A stretch of DNA of 64,000 bases, from NCBI RefSeq assembly GCF_001661915.1, contig NZ_LYWY01000034.1, positions 1-64,000 of the forward strand. Direction: 5' to 3'. The stretch is from Croceicoccus pelagius (GTDB lineage: Bacteria; Pseudomonadota; Alphaproteobacteria; Sphingomonadales; Sphingomonadaceae). The position numbers were made by a program, and so were the translations under genes. The notes beneath the pieces were generated by a model that was not told the origin of the DNA, made no database searches, and worked only from the letters and a program-made list of their open reading frames with translations. Below are positions 44,391 through 54,156 of this stretch, one piece after another. Each line of letters starts with the position of its first letter. The stretch's first letter is position 1.

Positions 44391-45749
44391 TCAGTCCTTC
44401 TTCGCAGCGGCCTTTTTCTTTTTCATCGCGTCGTGGAAGCGGTCGGCCCAGCCGGGCTTCACCAGTTGTTCCGCGCGCACCATGCGCAGTTCGCCGTCAG
44501 CCACATCGCGGCTGACCGCGCTGCCCGCCGCGACGATGGCATCGGCACCGATCTTCACCGGCGCGATCAGCGCGCTGTTCGACCCGATAAAGGCACGCTC
44601 GCCAATAACGGTTTGGTGCTTGAAATACCCGTCGTAATTGCAGGTGATCGTGCCCGCACCGATGTTCGCGCCGCTGCCCACCGTGGCATCACCAAGGTAG
44701 GTAAGGTGATTAGCCTTCGCGCCCTCGCCAAGCGTCGTCTTCTTCATCTCGACGAAGTTGCCGACCTTCGAACCTTCCTTCATCACCGAACCCGGGCGAA
44801 GGCGCGCGAAGGGGCCAATTTCGCAGCCGTCTTCGACTTCCGCACCCTCAAGATGGCTGAACGAGCGGATCGTCACGTTATCGCCGATGGTCACGCCGGG
44901 GCCGAACACGACGTTCTGTTCGATCGTGACGTCCTTGCCGATCTGGGTGTCCCAGCTGAAGAACACGGTCTTGGGTGCCTTCAACGTCGCGCCGCCGTCC
45001 ATCGCCTCGGCACGCTTGAATTCCTGCCACTGAGCCTCGGCCTCGGCCAGTTCGGCACGGCTGTTCACGCCGGTAACTTCACGGTGGTCCTCACACTCGA
45101 CAACGGCGCAGTTGCGTCCGTCCTCGTTGGCAAGGTTCACGATGTCGGTGAGGTAGTATTCGTGCTGTGCGTTCGTATTGCCGACGCGGGAGAGCAGTTC
45201 GAAAAGCTCCTTGCCCTTCACCGCCATGACGCCCGAATTGCAAAGGGTGCAGGCACGCTCCGCCTCGTTCGCGTCCTTGTGCTCAACCATCTTCTCGATC
45301 CGGCCGAACTTGTCGGAAATTACGCGACCATACCGCAGCGTGTCTGGCGGGCGGAAACCGAGCACGACGACAGCGGGCGCATCGTCTGCGTGCAGCCTGT
45401 CGAGCATCGAGACCATCGTTTCCGGCTTCACGAAAGGCACATCGCCGTAAAGGATCAGCACGTCGCCCGTGAAACCCTCCAGCATGGGTTCGGCCTGCTG
45501 TACCGCGTGGCCGGTGCCAAGCTGCGGTTCCTGAACCGCGTATTCGACATTCGTGCCAAGCGCGTCCTGCACCTGTTCACGATATTCGCCGACGACGACA
45601 ACCGTTTTGGCAGGGTCCAATTTGGCCGCGCTGTCGAGAAGGTGGTGGATCATCGCGCGTCCGGCAACCGGATGCAGCACCTTGTGCAGCGCGCTGTTGA
45701 GGCGGGTTCCCTTGCCAGCGGCAAGAATTACGGTGGCGACTTCTTTCAT
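44391..45749 (-). CDS. glmU: Bifunctional UDP-GlcNAc pyrophosphorylase / glucosamine-1-phosphate acetyltransferase
   Basis: Converts glucosamine-1-phosphate to UDP-GlcNAc in two steps. The N-terminal pyrophosphorylase domain has VILAAGKGTRLNS, QEPQLGTGHAV and LYGDVPF. The C-terminal left-handed beta-helix has hexapeptide repeats (about residues 250-430) and the acetyltransferase site NHLTYLGDA with GAGTITCNYDG. I start at ATG 45749 because a GGGGAG box precedes it; the longer frame upstream lacks family similarity. The Lys-rich tail (KKKKAAAKK) is common in alphaproteobacterial forms. Operon with glmS. Confidence 0.97.
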   Translation of the reverse strand: MKEVATVILAAGKGTRLNSALHKVLHPVAGRAMIHHLLDSAAKLDPAKTVVVVGEYREQVQDALGTNVEYAVQEPQLGTGHAVQQAEPMLEGFTGDVLILYGDVPFVKPETMVSMLDRLHADDAPAVVVLGFRPPDTLRYGRVISDKFGRIEKMVEHKDANEAERACTLCNSGVMAVKGKELFELLSRVGNTNAQHEYYLTDIVNLANEDGRNCAVVECEDHREVTGVNSRAELAEAEAQWQEFKRAEAMDGGATLKAPKTVFFSWDTQIGKDVTIEQNVVFGPGVTIGDNVTIRSFSHLEGAEVEDGCEIGPFARLRPGSVMKEGSKVGNFVEMKKTTLGEGAKANHLTYLGDATVGSGANIGAGTITCNYDGYFKHQTVIGERAFIGSNSALIAPVKIGADAIVAAGSAVSRDVADGELRMVRAEQLVKPGWADRFHDAMKKKKAAAKKD

Positions 45750-45859
45750 CGACTCCCCGAAGGTTACATTTCCGTCCGAGCGAGGCTGCCGGTGGTCCGG
45801 CCAAGCCTTGCCAGCTTTCGGTTGCGCTTTCCAGTGGATCGGGCCTAGGTCCACAGCCG

Positions 45860-46579
45860 ATGGATGACCAACCCCGCTCCCTTTCCGCGTCCCGTTTTGC
45901 CAACCCCGCCAAGACGCTCCGGTTCCGCACCGTGGGCTTCGATCTTGACGGGACACTGCTGGAAACGGCGCCGGATATTGCCGCCGCACTCAATCACGCG
46001 CTGAAAATCGCAGGACGGCCGGCGCTTTCCTATGACGAAGTGCGCCCGATGATCGGCGGCGGGGCGAAGCGTTTGCTTGCCCGCGCCTTGGCGGGAGCGG
46101 ACGGGGGCCGAGTGCCCGGCGACGTGCTCGACCCGCTCTATACCGAACTGCTCGATCACTATCGGCGCAACATCGCGGTAGAAACGCGCCCTTATGACGG
46201 GCTGCTTAGCGCACTGGATCAGCTGGCCGATGCTGGAATCGCGGTGGGCGTTGCGACCAACAAGCTGGAATCGCTCGCCCGCGAGCTGCTGAGCCAGCTC
46301 GGCATGGCGGATCGTTTTGCCTGCGTGATCGGCGGCGATACGCTGGGCACCGACAGGGCCAAGCCCGAACCCGACATGCTGCATGAACTGGAACGCCGGT
46401 GCGGCGGGCCGACCGCCTTCGTGGGCGATTCCATTTACGACACGCGCGCTGCCAAGGCCGCGGGGCAACCGTGCGTCGCGGTCAGCTTCGGCTATCGCAA
46501 CGAACCGGTCGAGGAACTGGGCGCTGACCGCGTGATCGACCATTACGACGATCTGATCGGAGCGCTCGCCACTCTCTGA
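45860..46579 (+). CDS. gph: Phosphoglycolate phosphatase (HAD family)
   Basis: HAD-superfamily hydrolase that removes phosphate from 2-phosphoglycolate, a product of DNA repair and oxygenase side reactions. Motif I is FDLDGTLLETAPD (nucleophile Asp near residue 28). Motif II is in VGVATNKLE, the Lys comes from TDRAKPEPDML and motif IV is FVGDSIYDTRAA. Length 239 is normal. Divergent from glmU across about 110 bases. Family members can have other small phosphate-ester substrates, so the exact substrate is moderately secure. Confidence 0.88.
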   Translation: MDDQPRSLSASRFANPAKTLRFRTVGFDLDGTLLETAPDIAAALNHALKIAGRPALSYDEVRPMIGGGAKRLLARALAGADGGRVPGDVLDPLYTELLDHYRRNIAVETRPYDGLLSALDQLADAGIAVGVATNKLESLARELLSQLGMADRFACVIGGDTLGTDRAKPEPDMLHELERRCGGPTAFVGDSIYDTRAAKAAGQPCVAVSFGYRNEPVEELGADRVIDHYDDLIGALATL

Positions 46580-46739
46580 ACTGCACCAGCTTTGCGCCGG
46601 GCCGAGGAACGGTCGGGCGCTCCCACCCGTTTTTATAGTTGAGGGTTGGACGGAAACGCGTTTCCGCGTCATTGCGGCGTCGCCTGCGAATTCTGCCGGG
46701 GTCATTCGCTCTTGAAACGAATACCTTGAAGGAAGAATT

Positions 46740-47540
46740 TTGGCCCTGAATAATATTGCGACCGTCGAATCGAATGCCCTGCGACGAAGCGAGCTTCCCG
46801 CAGCGGCCCCCTACACCCCGCTCGCAGACAGCCTGCCCAGCCTGCGCCGCCGCCTGAGCATCCGTCAAAAGCTGCGTAACCTGCACCAGCGCCGCATCGC
46901 GCGCAGCCGCATCCGCATGAAGAAGCGCAAGGCCGCGCTGGCCATTTCGGTCAGCACGCTGGGCTTTGGTGCGGGCGGTATGGTCGTCCCGCCCGAACCG
47001 CCGGGTGATGAGAGCGCATCGTCCCTGTTCGAACAGACCGCCGAAGGCCGCCGCCACGCCGCGACTTATCGTGCGAGCAAGGAATTGCGCGATGCGATGA
47101 TGCAGGAAGAAGGCATCCGCTACACCGTCTATCGCGACGTCGCAGGGTACCCGACCGTGGGTATCGGACACCTCGTCACGACCACCGATCACCTGCGCGT
47201 CGGTCAGACGATTACCCGCGAACGCGTGATGAAACTCTACGAAAAGGACCTGCGAAAGGCCGAACTGGCCGTGACCCGCCTTGTCGGGGCGACACCGCTG
47301 CACCAGCACGAATTCGATGCGCTGGTCGATCTCGTCTTCAATGTCGGCGAAGGTAACGTGTCCGAGGATCGCAGCCCGCGCCTTAATCAGGCCTTGTCGG
47401 AGCGCGACTACGACGCGATTGCGCGCGAACTCGAATATACAACTGCCGCAGGACGAATTGCCGAAGGGCTGATCTATCGCAGCGAGCGCCGCACCGCGAT
47501 CTTTCAGCAGGCCTCTTACGAGGGCCCCCGAACGGCCTGA
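46740..47540 (+). CDS. GH24 lysozyme (endolysin-like) with an N-terminal membrane/SAR-type segment
   Basis: Muramidase cutting the MurNAc-GlcNAc bond. The catalytic E-x8-D-x5-T triad is exact: EGIRYTVYRDVAGYPT. GIGHLVTT, LFNVGEGN and the C-terminal helices match the GH24 fold. The first 60 residues are very basic (RRRLSIRQKLRN, RMKKRKA), followed by a weak, Gly/Ala-rich hydrophobic stretch (LAISVSTLGFGAGGMVV) that resembles a signal-anchor-release helix rather than a cleaved signal. The start is TTG 46740 with GGAAG upstream. Because the surroundings are housekeeping, it is more likely a resident wall enzyme than a phage leftover. Confidence 0.87.
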   Translation: MALNNIATVESNALRRSELPAAAPYTPLADSLPSLRRRLSIRQKLRNLHQRRIARSRIRMKKRKAALAISVSTLGFGAGGMVVPPEPPGDESASSLFEQTAEGRRHAATYRASKELRDAMMQEEGIRYTVYRDVAGYPTVGIGHLVTTTDHLRVGQTITRERVMKLYEKDLRKAELAVTRLVGATPLHQHEFDALVDLVFNVGEGNVSEDRSPRLNQALSERDYDAIARELEYTTAAGRIAEGLIYRSERRTAIFQQASYEGPRTA

Positions 47541-47611
47541 TACCACTTGATTGACCGCCCCTGCCATCAAGGCATAAGCTCCTGTTCCGACGGGCGAAAG
47601 GGGGGCACGGG

Positions 47612-48667
47612 ATGTATAGCGACGAGGATCTAAATTCAGCCGTGGCGGCAGGAGCCATCTCCTCCGAAGCTGCAAACGCGCTGCGCGCCCATGTCGCCGA
47701 TCTACGCCAGATCGCCCACGGGGACGAGGAAAGCTTCCGTCTCCTCAATAGTTTCAACGACATTTTTGTAACTGTTGCCGCCGTGATCCTGCTGATCGCG
47801 ATGGGTACACTCGGTTCGATCATATTCGCACCGCTCGGCCCTCTTTTCGTTGGTGCGGCGGCTTGGGCGCTTGGGGAATATTTTGCCCTGCGCCGCCGGA
47901 TGGCCCTGCCCTCGGTGGTGCTGACCGTCGCCTTCATCGGTTCAGTTGTCGCGCTGCCGATTGCCGTTGCCAAACTTGGCCTGCCGCGAGCTGCTGTCGA
48001 CACATGGGGTTTTATTATCGGAGGCCTCTTCGCCACCGGAGCGGCCTGGCTGCACTGGAAACGCTTCAAGGTTCCGATTGCAATTGCAGGCGGAACCGCA
48101 GCTGCAGTGCTGTTGATGGTGATGGCGGCGGCAGCAGTCGCGACCGGTTACAACGGCGACGTCGACGAAGACGTCATCCTGCCCGTCGTCACCATCGGCG
48201 GCCTTATCGTTTTCGCCTTCGCCATGTGGTGGGACATGCAGGATCGGCAGCGCACGACGCGGCGCAGCGACGTCGCCTTCTGGTTGCACCTGCTTGCTGC
48301 GCCGCTGATCGCGCATCCGCTGTTCACGATGTTCGGAGTGTTCAAAGGGACAGCCCTTGGCCCGGCGGGCGCGATCGCGATCCTTGTCATCTATATCATG
48401 CTGGGCTTCGTGGCGCTGGCGATCGACCGGCGCGCGTTGCTGGTCTCGGCCCTCGCCTACGTGCTGGCGGCAGTGGGCGAATTGATCGAAAACTTCGGCG
48501 CGGTAGAGGCCGGCTTTGCGGTCACGATGCTGGTCATCGGTTCCGCCCTCCTGCTGCTTTCCGCCGCCTGGTCGCAGATCCGTGCGGCAGTCGTGTCGCT
48601 GCTTCCCGCCAGCCTCGCTGCCATGCTTCCGCCGGTGGAAACCGCCGCTAGTCCTCTACCAGCTTGA
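47612..48667 (+). CDS. Polytopic membrane protein of unknown function
   Basis: The 351-residue product has a soluble helical N-terminus of about 50 residues (SDEDLNSAVAAGAISSEAAN, then FRLLNSFNDIFV). About nine to ten hydrophobic helices follow and a short hydrophilic loop (YNGDVDEDV) sits mid-protein. The layout resembles DUF2157-type membrane proteins, but I cannot confirm the family. The start at ATG 47612 follows a GGGGGCACGGG stretch. Its 3' end overlaps the convergent DUF2794 gene by 20 bases. Confidence 0.75.
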   Translation: MYSDEDLNSAVAAGAISSEAANALRAHVADLRQIAHGDEESFRLLNSFNDIFVTVAAVILLIAMGTLGSIIFAPLGPLFVGAAAWALGEYFALRRRMALPSVVLTVAFIGSVVALPIAVAKLGLPRAAVDTWGFIIGGLFATGAAWLHWKRFKVPIAIAGGTAAAVLLMVMAAAAVATGYNGDVDEDVILPVVTIGGLIVFAFAMWWDMQDRQRTTRRSDVAFWLHLLAAPLIAHPLFTMFGVFKGTALGPAGAIAILVIYIMLGFVALAIDRRALLVSALAYVLAAVGELIENFGAVEAGFAVTMLVIGSALLLLSAAWSQIRAAVVSLLPASLAAMLPPVETAASPLPA

Positions 48668-48998
48668 CGAGGCGGCGTTCGATAGGCGCCAGAACCCCGG
48701 CCAGTTCATGCCCGCGCTTCAGAACCTGCCCGGCCTCGCCATAGAGCGTGTACATGCCCTGCTTCTGGCGTAGCGAGGGGCGTTTTTCGATCCGCACCTC
48801 GGGCCGTTCCGCTGTGCGGCGGAAAGCGGCGAAGTGCGCTGCGTCCTTTTCGAAATCCATCGCATAGTCGCGCCACTTTCCGGCAGCGACCATCCGGCCA
48901 TAAAGGTCGAGGATGCGGGTCAGTTCGTCGCGGTCGAAGCCTACCTGCTGCGGCTGCCCGCGCATGGGGCCGAGCGGGAGCGATACGACATTGTTCAT
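48648..48998 (-). CDS. DUF2794 family protein
   Basis: A 116-residue cytoplasmic protein with the landmarks of DUF2794, a family restricted largely to alphaproteobacteria: VGFDRDELTRILDLYGRMVA, WRDYAMDF, FRRTAERPEVRIEK, RQKQGMYTLY and GQVLKRGHELAGVL. Function is not known. The 3' ends of this gene and the membrane-protein gene overlap by 20 bases. It is a useful lineage marker. Confidence 0.88.
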   Translation of the reverse strand: MNNVVSLPLGPMRGQPQQVGFDRDELTRILDLYGRMVAAGKWRDYAMDFEKDAAHFAAFRRTAERPEVRIEKRPSLRQKQGMYTLYGEAGQVLKRGHELAGVLAPIERRLVKLVED

Positions 48999-49026
48999 TC
49001 AGGGCGGCCCACGCTTGGCCCGGCCA

Positions 49027-49746
49027 TCATGCGCCGGTCGTCCCGTCGCTGTCTTGCCGCGCCGCGATGCGCGAAGGCTCGGGGCTTTCTTCGCGAATGC
49101 GTTCAAGCTCGCTCTTCAGCATAGCGATCTGGGCCTCCAGATCGTCCAGACGCGGCGAAGGCTCGCACGGGTCCTTGCACGGCGTGCCATAGGGCATGAA
49201 TTCGCGCTGGTAGGTTTCTGCCGTCACCAGTGTCGACCGCGCCTTCACGCCGACCATCGTTGCGCCTTCGGGCACATCCTCTGTCACGACTGCCGCCGCG
49301 CCGATGCGGGCACGCTTGCCGATCGTCACGGGGCCCAGGATCTGCGCGCCGGACCCGATGATCGAACCGTCCTCAAGCGTGGGGTGACGTTTGCCGGCGA
49401 TGCCGTTGGTGGGGTTGGTGCCGCCCAGCGTGACGCACTGGTAGATCGTGACATTGTCGCCAATCTCCGCCGTTTCGCCGATGACTGTGAAGCCGTGGTC
49501 GATGAACAGGTTCTGTCCGATCTTCGCCCCGGGGTGAATATCGATCGCGGTCAGAAAGCGCGCGAAGTGGTTCACGAAACGTGCGGCAAAAAACATCTCC
49601 GCCTCGAAAAACCAGTGCGCGATGCGATGCATGCCCAGCGCGAGCACGCCCGGATAAAGCAGGATTTCCCAGCGCGAACGCGGTGCCGGATCGCGTTCGC
49701 GAACGCTGTCCAGATAGGCGGTCAATTGCTCGAACATAGTGCGCAT
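49027..49746 (-). CDS. cysE: Serine O-acetyltransferase
   Basis: Acetylates L-serine with acetyl-CoA, the entry step to cysteine. It is the short EpsC-like form, lacking the long N-terminal helical domain of enterobacterial CysE. Motifs: GVLALGMHRIAHWF, IDIHPGAKIGQNLFIDHG (catalytic His and Asp), IYQCVTLGG, KRHPTLEDGSIIGSGAQILG and the hexapeptide-repeat beta-helix. The C-terminal 50 residues form a predicted coiled-coil (LDDLEAQIAMLKSELERIRE), which may mediate assembly. Start ATG 49746 or 49737; the longer upstream frame is not similar to the family. Confidence 0.92.
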   Translation of the reverse strand: MRTMFEQLTAYLDSVRERDPAPRSRWEILLYPGVLALGMHRIAHWFFEAEMFFAARFVNHFARFLTAIDIHPGAKIGQNLFIDHGFTVIGETAEIGDNVTIYQCVTLGGTNPTNGIAGKRHPTLEDGSIIGSGAQILGPVTIGKRARIGAAAVVTEDVPEGATMVGVKARSTLVTAETYQREFMPYGTPCKDPCEPSPRLDDLEAQIAMLKSELERIREESPEPSRIAARQDSDGTTGA

Positions 49747-49786
49747 AATCCCATCTCGCCGGACGAATGGCAAGTTTTCGCCCTCT

Positions 49787-50413
49787 TCAGAACAGGTCGG
49801 CCTGTTCTGGACCATCGCCCCGCCCCGCCAGTCTTTCCAGCGCCTCGCGCCAGATCGCCTGTCGTGCCGGAACCTTCCGTTCAAGGCTCAGGCGGTCGAT
49901 CTCGGCCACAAGCGCCTCTACCGCGGCGAAGCTGCGCTCGACCCGCGGTACGAGGTAGGTGGTGGCCCCTTCCTCCAATGCAAGCCCGCGCTGCGCGGCG
50001 TGTGCCTCGATCAGACGGGCGATCATATCGTCGTCGGGCGCATCGATCGACAGGCGAAGCGCCGCGCCAAGCCGTGATCCAAGATCGGGCAGCGTTATCT
50101 TCCACTCCGAAGGCACCGGCCTTCCGATGAGCAGCAGCGGGCGCCCGCTTTCCTGCGTACGGTTCCAGGCGTGGAACAGTTCGTCCTCCGCCATGTGCTC
50201 GGCATCGTCGATGGCCGTGCCGATCCCGCCGAACCATCGTGCCAGCAGCGATTTGCCCGAACGCGGCGGGCCGGACAGGATCGCGGTGCGAAACGGCCAG
50301 TGCTCGGCGTCCCCGCAAGCGCGCAACACGCTTTCATTAGCATTGCCGATAACGATCGTCTGCTCACGCAGGATACCCGTCAGCGGCAGGACGATCTGTA
50401 CGGGGCGGGCCAT
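49787..50413 (-). CDS. hdaA: DnaA inactivator, HdaA-like AAA+ protein
   Basis: Stimulates ATP hydrolysis by DnaA bound to the replication clamp, preventing re-initiation. The 208-residue protein has a Walker A (GPPRSGKS, about residues 48-55) and a degraded Walker B (AIDDAEHM). It carries an N-terminal clamp-binding motif (QIVLPL, residues 6-11), as in Hda (QLSLPL). The C-terminus ends EQADLF, itself a clamp-binding pentapeptide type. Its place near purM, the AI-2E transporter and purN is conserved in alphaproteobacteria. It follows the DUF2066 gene by nine bases. Confidence 0.85.
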   Translation of the reverse strand: MARPVQIVLPLTGILREQTIVIGNANESVLRACGDAEHWPFRTAILSGPPRSGKSLLARWFGGIGTAIDDAEHMAEDELFHAWNRTQESGRPLLLIGRPVPSEWKITLPDLGSRLGAALRLSIDAPDDDMIARLIEAHAAQRGLALEEGATTYLVPRVERSFAAVEALVAEIDRLSLERKVPARQAIWREALERLAGRGDGPEQADLF

Positions 50414-50422
50414 GCCCTGCCC

Positions 50423-51715
50423 TCAGCGGCTGATGCGAAGCGCGTCCGCGCCCTGCGTGACTTGCCAGCCCCGCGCACGAAGCGCCCCGGCCAGTGCCGA
50501 GATGTCGCCCGAATAGGCCACTTGCAGGACCGAGGTTCCGCCGATCGCGAGGCTGGACGTCGTCGAACCGGTGACACCCGGCGTCGAGTTCAGCGCCCGC
50601 AACGCCGCATCGAACGAAGCCGGATCGGGCGTCGCGATCTGCACCGCGATGCTGATACCCTGCGGCTGCGCGGTCTGCAGCGGCGTGGGCGTGTCTTCGG
50701 CGGCGCTCTGCGCGGCAGGAGCATCACCGGCATCGTCATCGCCAAGCGCACCGGTCAGCGCGGCAAGCAGATCGGGGTCGATCGTATCCTGCTCGACATT
50801 CAGCGTCTTGTCCGCGCCCAGCTTTCCTTCGTTAAAGGCGCCGGTGTAGATCGAATCCATCCGCTTCACCGCCTCTGCCAGCATACGTGGCAGGTCCTCG
50901 TCGCTCTCGGCCGTCATGGTGAAAGTGCCGAGGAACCTGTTGTCCGCGCCATAGCGGGCCGTGAAAGTCCCTTCGACGGGACCGCCGGGATACTGACGTT
51001 CAAGGCGGGCAACGGGAAAGATCACGTTGGCCGCGCCGAATTCGTCGAGGATCGTGCGCCACCATGCGCGGCTGCGACGGCCCATCTGGCCCGCAGTCAG
51101 CAAAAGCGATTCGCCGCCGCCGCCATTGGGCCGCACGTAATCGATCGGACTTTCGGAATCGCGGTGTTCGGCCCATGCGCGCTGCCACGGGGTACGCATT
51201 TCATAAAGCTGACCGACGCCGCCCTGGTAGATAATCGGGATGACGAGCTGCGGCGCGGATCGCGCGCGGCTGCTCGCGGTGCCGAAAGTCTCGCCGGTGC
51301 GGGCGCGGTCGAAAATCACGCCCAGCGTCGCGACATAGCGGCGCGGGCCGATCTGTTCGCGCTCGACGACGACGGCAGACACCATCGATTCGAGCCGCGA
51401 ATCGGGAAGCTCGGGCGCTTTCTCACCGTCATGGGTGCGCGCATAGAGCACTTCCCACGCCTTGCGCTGCGCCTCGCGCCAGCCCTTTTCGCGGGCTTCT
51501 GCGGCGGTCTTGCCGGTGACGTTCACCTCAATCCCGCCAACCTCGAAGTCGCCGGTATTGGCGAGCGGGGCAATGCCGCGCTCCCCTTCGACCTGCGCGA
51601 CCAGCCGCCAACCGGCGAAAGCCGCCAGAATCAATGCGATGGCGACAATCGCCACGCGCCAGCGCGATGCGCGAACGCCCCAAAGGGCAGCGTTTGCGGG
51701 AAGGGAAAAGGCCAT
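50423..51715 (-). CDS. DUF2066-like, membrane-anchored periplasmic protein
   Basis: The 430-residue protein has one N-terminal transmembrane helix ([20 protein letters not shown]). A periplasmic region follows with [20 protein letters not shown] (the start of the DUF2066-like part), [10 protein letters not shown] and a long beta/alpha body. An acidic Ala-rich linker (about residues 325-350) leads to a small C-terminal domain. The function of the family is unknown. It is cotranscribed with hdaA, as in related genomes. Divergent from purM. Confidence 0.78.
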   Translation of the reverse strand: MAFSLPANAALWGVRASRWRVAIVAIALILAAFAGWRLVAQVEGERGIAPLANTGDFEVGGIEVNVTGKTAAEAREKGWREAQRKAWEVLYARTHDGEKAPELPDSRLESMVSAVVVEREQIGPRRYVATLGVIFDRARTGETFGTASSRARSAPQLVIPIIYQGGVGQLYEMRTPWQRAWAEHRDSESPIDYVRPNGGGGESLLLTAGQMGRRSRAWWRTILDEFGAANVIFPVARLERQYPGGPVEGTFTARYGADNRFLGTFTMTAESDEDLPRMLAEAVKRMDSIYTGAFNEGKLGADKTLNVEQDTIDPDLLAALTGALGDDDAGDAPAAQSAAEDTPTPLQTAQPQGISIAVQIATPDPASFDAALRALNSTPGVTGSTTSSLAIGGTSVLQVAYSGDISALAGALRARGWQVTQGADALRISR

Positions 51716-51839
51716 GGACGAAGGAGCGTCAGCCGCGAAGATCGAAAGCGGGAAAAACCATCACGAGCCTCTTTGCCGAAATGGCCGTGGAAATCCAAGC
51801 GGGAAAGCGATAATCGCCCCTCAAGCCACGAGAGATTGC

Positions 51840-52949
51840 ATGACCGACACCCCCGAACAGAACGACGAATCGTACACTTACGCCAAGGCCGGCGTCTCCA
51901 TCGCCGCGGGCAACGCGCTGGTGAAGGCCATCGGCCCGCTGGCCAAGAGTACCGCCCGCCCCGGCGCGACGAGCGAGCTTGGCGGCTTTGGCGGGTTCTT
52001 CGATCCGAAGGCCGCAGGGTATAAAGACCCGCTGCTCGTTGCCGCGAACGACGGTGTCGGCACCAAGGTCAAGCTGGCCATCGATCACGACCGTCACGAC
52101 AACATCGGCATCGACCTTGTCGCCATGTGCGTGAACGACCTGATCGTTCAGGGCGCGGAACCGCTGTTCTTCCTCGACTACTTCGCGACCGGCAAGCTGG
52201 AAACCGGCATTGCCGAACGTGTCGTCGCCGGTATCGCCGAAGGCTGCAAGATCGCCGGCTGCGCCCTGATCGGCGGCGAGACCGCGGAAATGCCCGGTAT
52301 GTATGCCGACGGCGATTACGACCTGGCCGGCTTCTGCGTCGGCGCGGTGGAGCGCGGCGAGCAGCTTACCGGCGACAAGGTGGCAGAGGGTGACGTCCTG
52401 CTCGGCCTGTCGTCATCCGGCGTGCATTCCAACGGCTATTCGCTGGTTCGCAGGCTGGCGGCGGACAAGGGCTGGAAGCTCGACCGCCCGGCCCTGTTCG
52501 ACAACGAAATCCTGCTGATCGACGCGCTGATCGCGCCGACCCGCATCTACGTGAAGCCGCTGCTTAAGCCGATCCGCGATGGCCGCATCCATGCGCTGGC
52601 CCATATCACCGGCGGCGGCCTCCTCGAAAACGTGCCGCGCGTCCTTCCCGAGGGACTGCACGCGCATATCGACGTCGGCGGCTGGGTGCAGCCGCGTCTG
52701 ATGGCTTTTCTGCAGGCGCAGGGAAATATCGAGCCGGAAGAAATGGCCCGTACCTTCAACTGCGGCATCGGCATGGTGCTGGCGGTCGCAGCGGACGAGG
52801 TCGAGGGTCTGAAGGCCGATCTCGAAGCCGCGGGCGAGGAAGTCCACGTCATCGGCGCGATCCGCGCTGGCGACAAGGGCTGCACCGTCGCTGGCCGCGA
52901 AGGCGAATGGGCCGCGCGCGAGAGCTGGAGCGCAACGCACCTCGGCTAA
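51840..52949 (+). CDS. purM: Phosphoribosylformylglycinamidine cyclo-ligase (AIR synthetase)
   Basis: Fifth step of purine synthesis, closing the imidazole ring with ATP. The 369-residue protein has the N-terminal [41 protein letters not shown] (substrate loop), [43 protein letters not shown] and [10 protein letters not shown]. Start is ATG 51840; earlier in-frame codons belong to the divergent region. Complete and normal. Confidence 0.97.
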   Translation: MTDTPEQNDESYTYAKAGVSIAAGNALVKAIGPLAKSTARPGATSELGGFGGFFDPKAAGYKDPLLVAANDGVGTKVKLAIDHDRHDNIGIDLVAMCVNDLIVQGAEPLFFLDYFATGKLETGIAERVVAGIAEGCKIAGCALIGGETAEMPGMYADGDYDLAGFCVGAVERGEQLTGDKVAEGDVLLGLSSSGVHSNGYSLVRRLAADKGWKLDRPALFDNEILLIDALIAPTRIYVKPLLKPIRDGRIHALAHITGGGLLENVPRVLPEGLHAHIDVGGWVQPRLMAFLQAQGNIEPEEMARTFNCGIGMVLAVAADEVEGLKADLEAAGEEVHVIGAIRAGDKGCTVAGREGEWAARESWSATHLG

Positions 52950-52971
52950 CAGCAAGGGGCCGAGCCTCGGT

Positions 52972-54030
52972 TCAGTCCTCTTTCACTTCGGCAGGGACGC
53001 CGTCGATGTCTTCGCCCAGCGTGTCGCGCAGGTACAATTCGCGCACGCCAACGTAAGCCACGATCAGAAGCGCGCCTGCGAAGAACACGCCGTAGATGCC
53101 GAACACGGCCCCTGCGCCAAGGATCACGAACAGAGTCAGCGCCGGCGGGATGTTCACGACCTGCCGGTTGACGAGCGGGGTGATCATCCACGCCTCGATC
53201 ACGCGGATCACAACGAAGGCGACCAGCGTAAAGGTCAATACGTCTCCGCCCTGCGCCGCCGCGATGGCGATGGCCGGAAGCATGGCGACGACCGGGCCGA
53301 CATAAGGCACGAATTCGCTAATTCCGCCCAGCAGACCGAGCGCGGCCCATTGCTCGACACCTGCAAGGTACAGACAGCCGCCGATCAGGATGCCCATCGC
53401 GGTCATTGAGATCAGCTTGGCCTTGAGCCAGAGCCGCAGCGCCAGCGCCATTTCATCCAGCGCGCGGCCCATCGTGCCCCGCCCGCCATGCGGCGTCAGC
53501 ATGATGATCGCGCGGCGATAGGGGCCGGGATTGGCAGCGATGAACATGCCGCCGACCAGCACGATCAGGAAATTGAGCAGCACTTCGCCGGTACCTGTGA
53601 TGAGCAGGCCCAGCCGGTCCGCGATGGCGCTGCCCGCAACGGCTGCGCGGACCGCCTTGACGACCGCGGCCCCCACCGGATTGCCGCCCACCGCCCTTTC
53701 GATCGCGGCAACAGTTTCGGGAAGATTGTCGATCAACCCCGCCACCTGCACTCCGAACTGGACGGTCAGCAGGTAGCCCATGAGCCCCACGATCGCGAGG
53801 CACAGGACGATACCGATACCCAGCGCCACGTCCTTGTTGCGCATGCCGGCTTTCTGCAGCAGTTCGCCCGCGCTCTGGAACACGACGGCGGCCAACGTCG
53901 CCCCGAACACCAGCAGCAACAGGTCCGCCGCGCGCCAGAACACGATGAGGACCGCCGCGATGGCGATCGTATAGGCCAGGCGCCGCAAGTAGGGCGCGTC
54001 TTCCTGACGGGGGCGGAAAGGTGCGTTCAT
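52972..54030 (-). CDS. AI-2E family transporter (PerM-like)
   Basis: The 352-residue inner-membrane protein has about eight helices and family landmarks: RRLAYTIAIAAVLIVFWRAA, a soluble loop (ETVAAIERAVGG), NFLIVLVGGMFIAANPGPYR, GILIGGCLYLAGVEQWAALG, GISEFVPYVGPVVAMLPAI and VNRQVVNIPPALTLFVIL. Substrates of the family vary, and the autoinducer-2 label does not prove the cargo. Its position between purM and purN is conserved in sphingomonads. Convergent with purM (stops 22 bases apart). Confidence 0.92.
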   Translation of the reverse strand: MNAPFRPRQEDAPYLRRLAYTIAIAAVLIVFWRAADLLLLVFGATLAAVVFQSAGELLQKAGMRNKDVALGIGIVLCLAIVGLMGYLLTVQFGVQVAGLIDNLPETVAAIERAVGGNPVGAAVVKAVRAAVAGSAIADRLGLLITGTGEVLLNFLIVLVGGMFIAANPGPYRRAIIMLTPHGGRGTMGRALDEMALALRLWLKAKLISMTAMGILIGGCLYLAGVEQWAALGLLGGISEFVPYVGPVVAMLPAIAIAAAQGGDVLTFTLVAFVVIRVIEAWMITPLVNRQVVNIPPALTLFVILGAGAVFGIYGVFFAGALLIVAYVGVRELYLRDTLGEDIDGVPAEVKED

Positions 54031-54156
54031 CAGGCCATTGCCTGCCAGCGCACCGGCGCGTAGGGACTGCGGCTTCGTCGGTTGGGGAATGCGATCATCT
54101 TCGTTTCAACCCCTGATACCGCAACCCTGTTCCACACCGGCAAGGGCCAGCCTGCG

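Noticed and set aside
44286-45848. 520-codon plus-strand open frame
   Set aside because: Shadow of glmU; high-GC third positions keep the opposite strand open.
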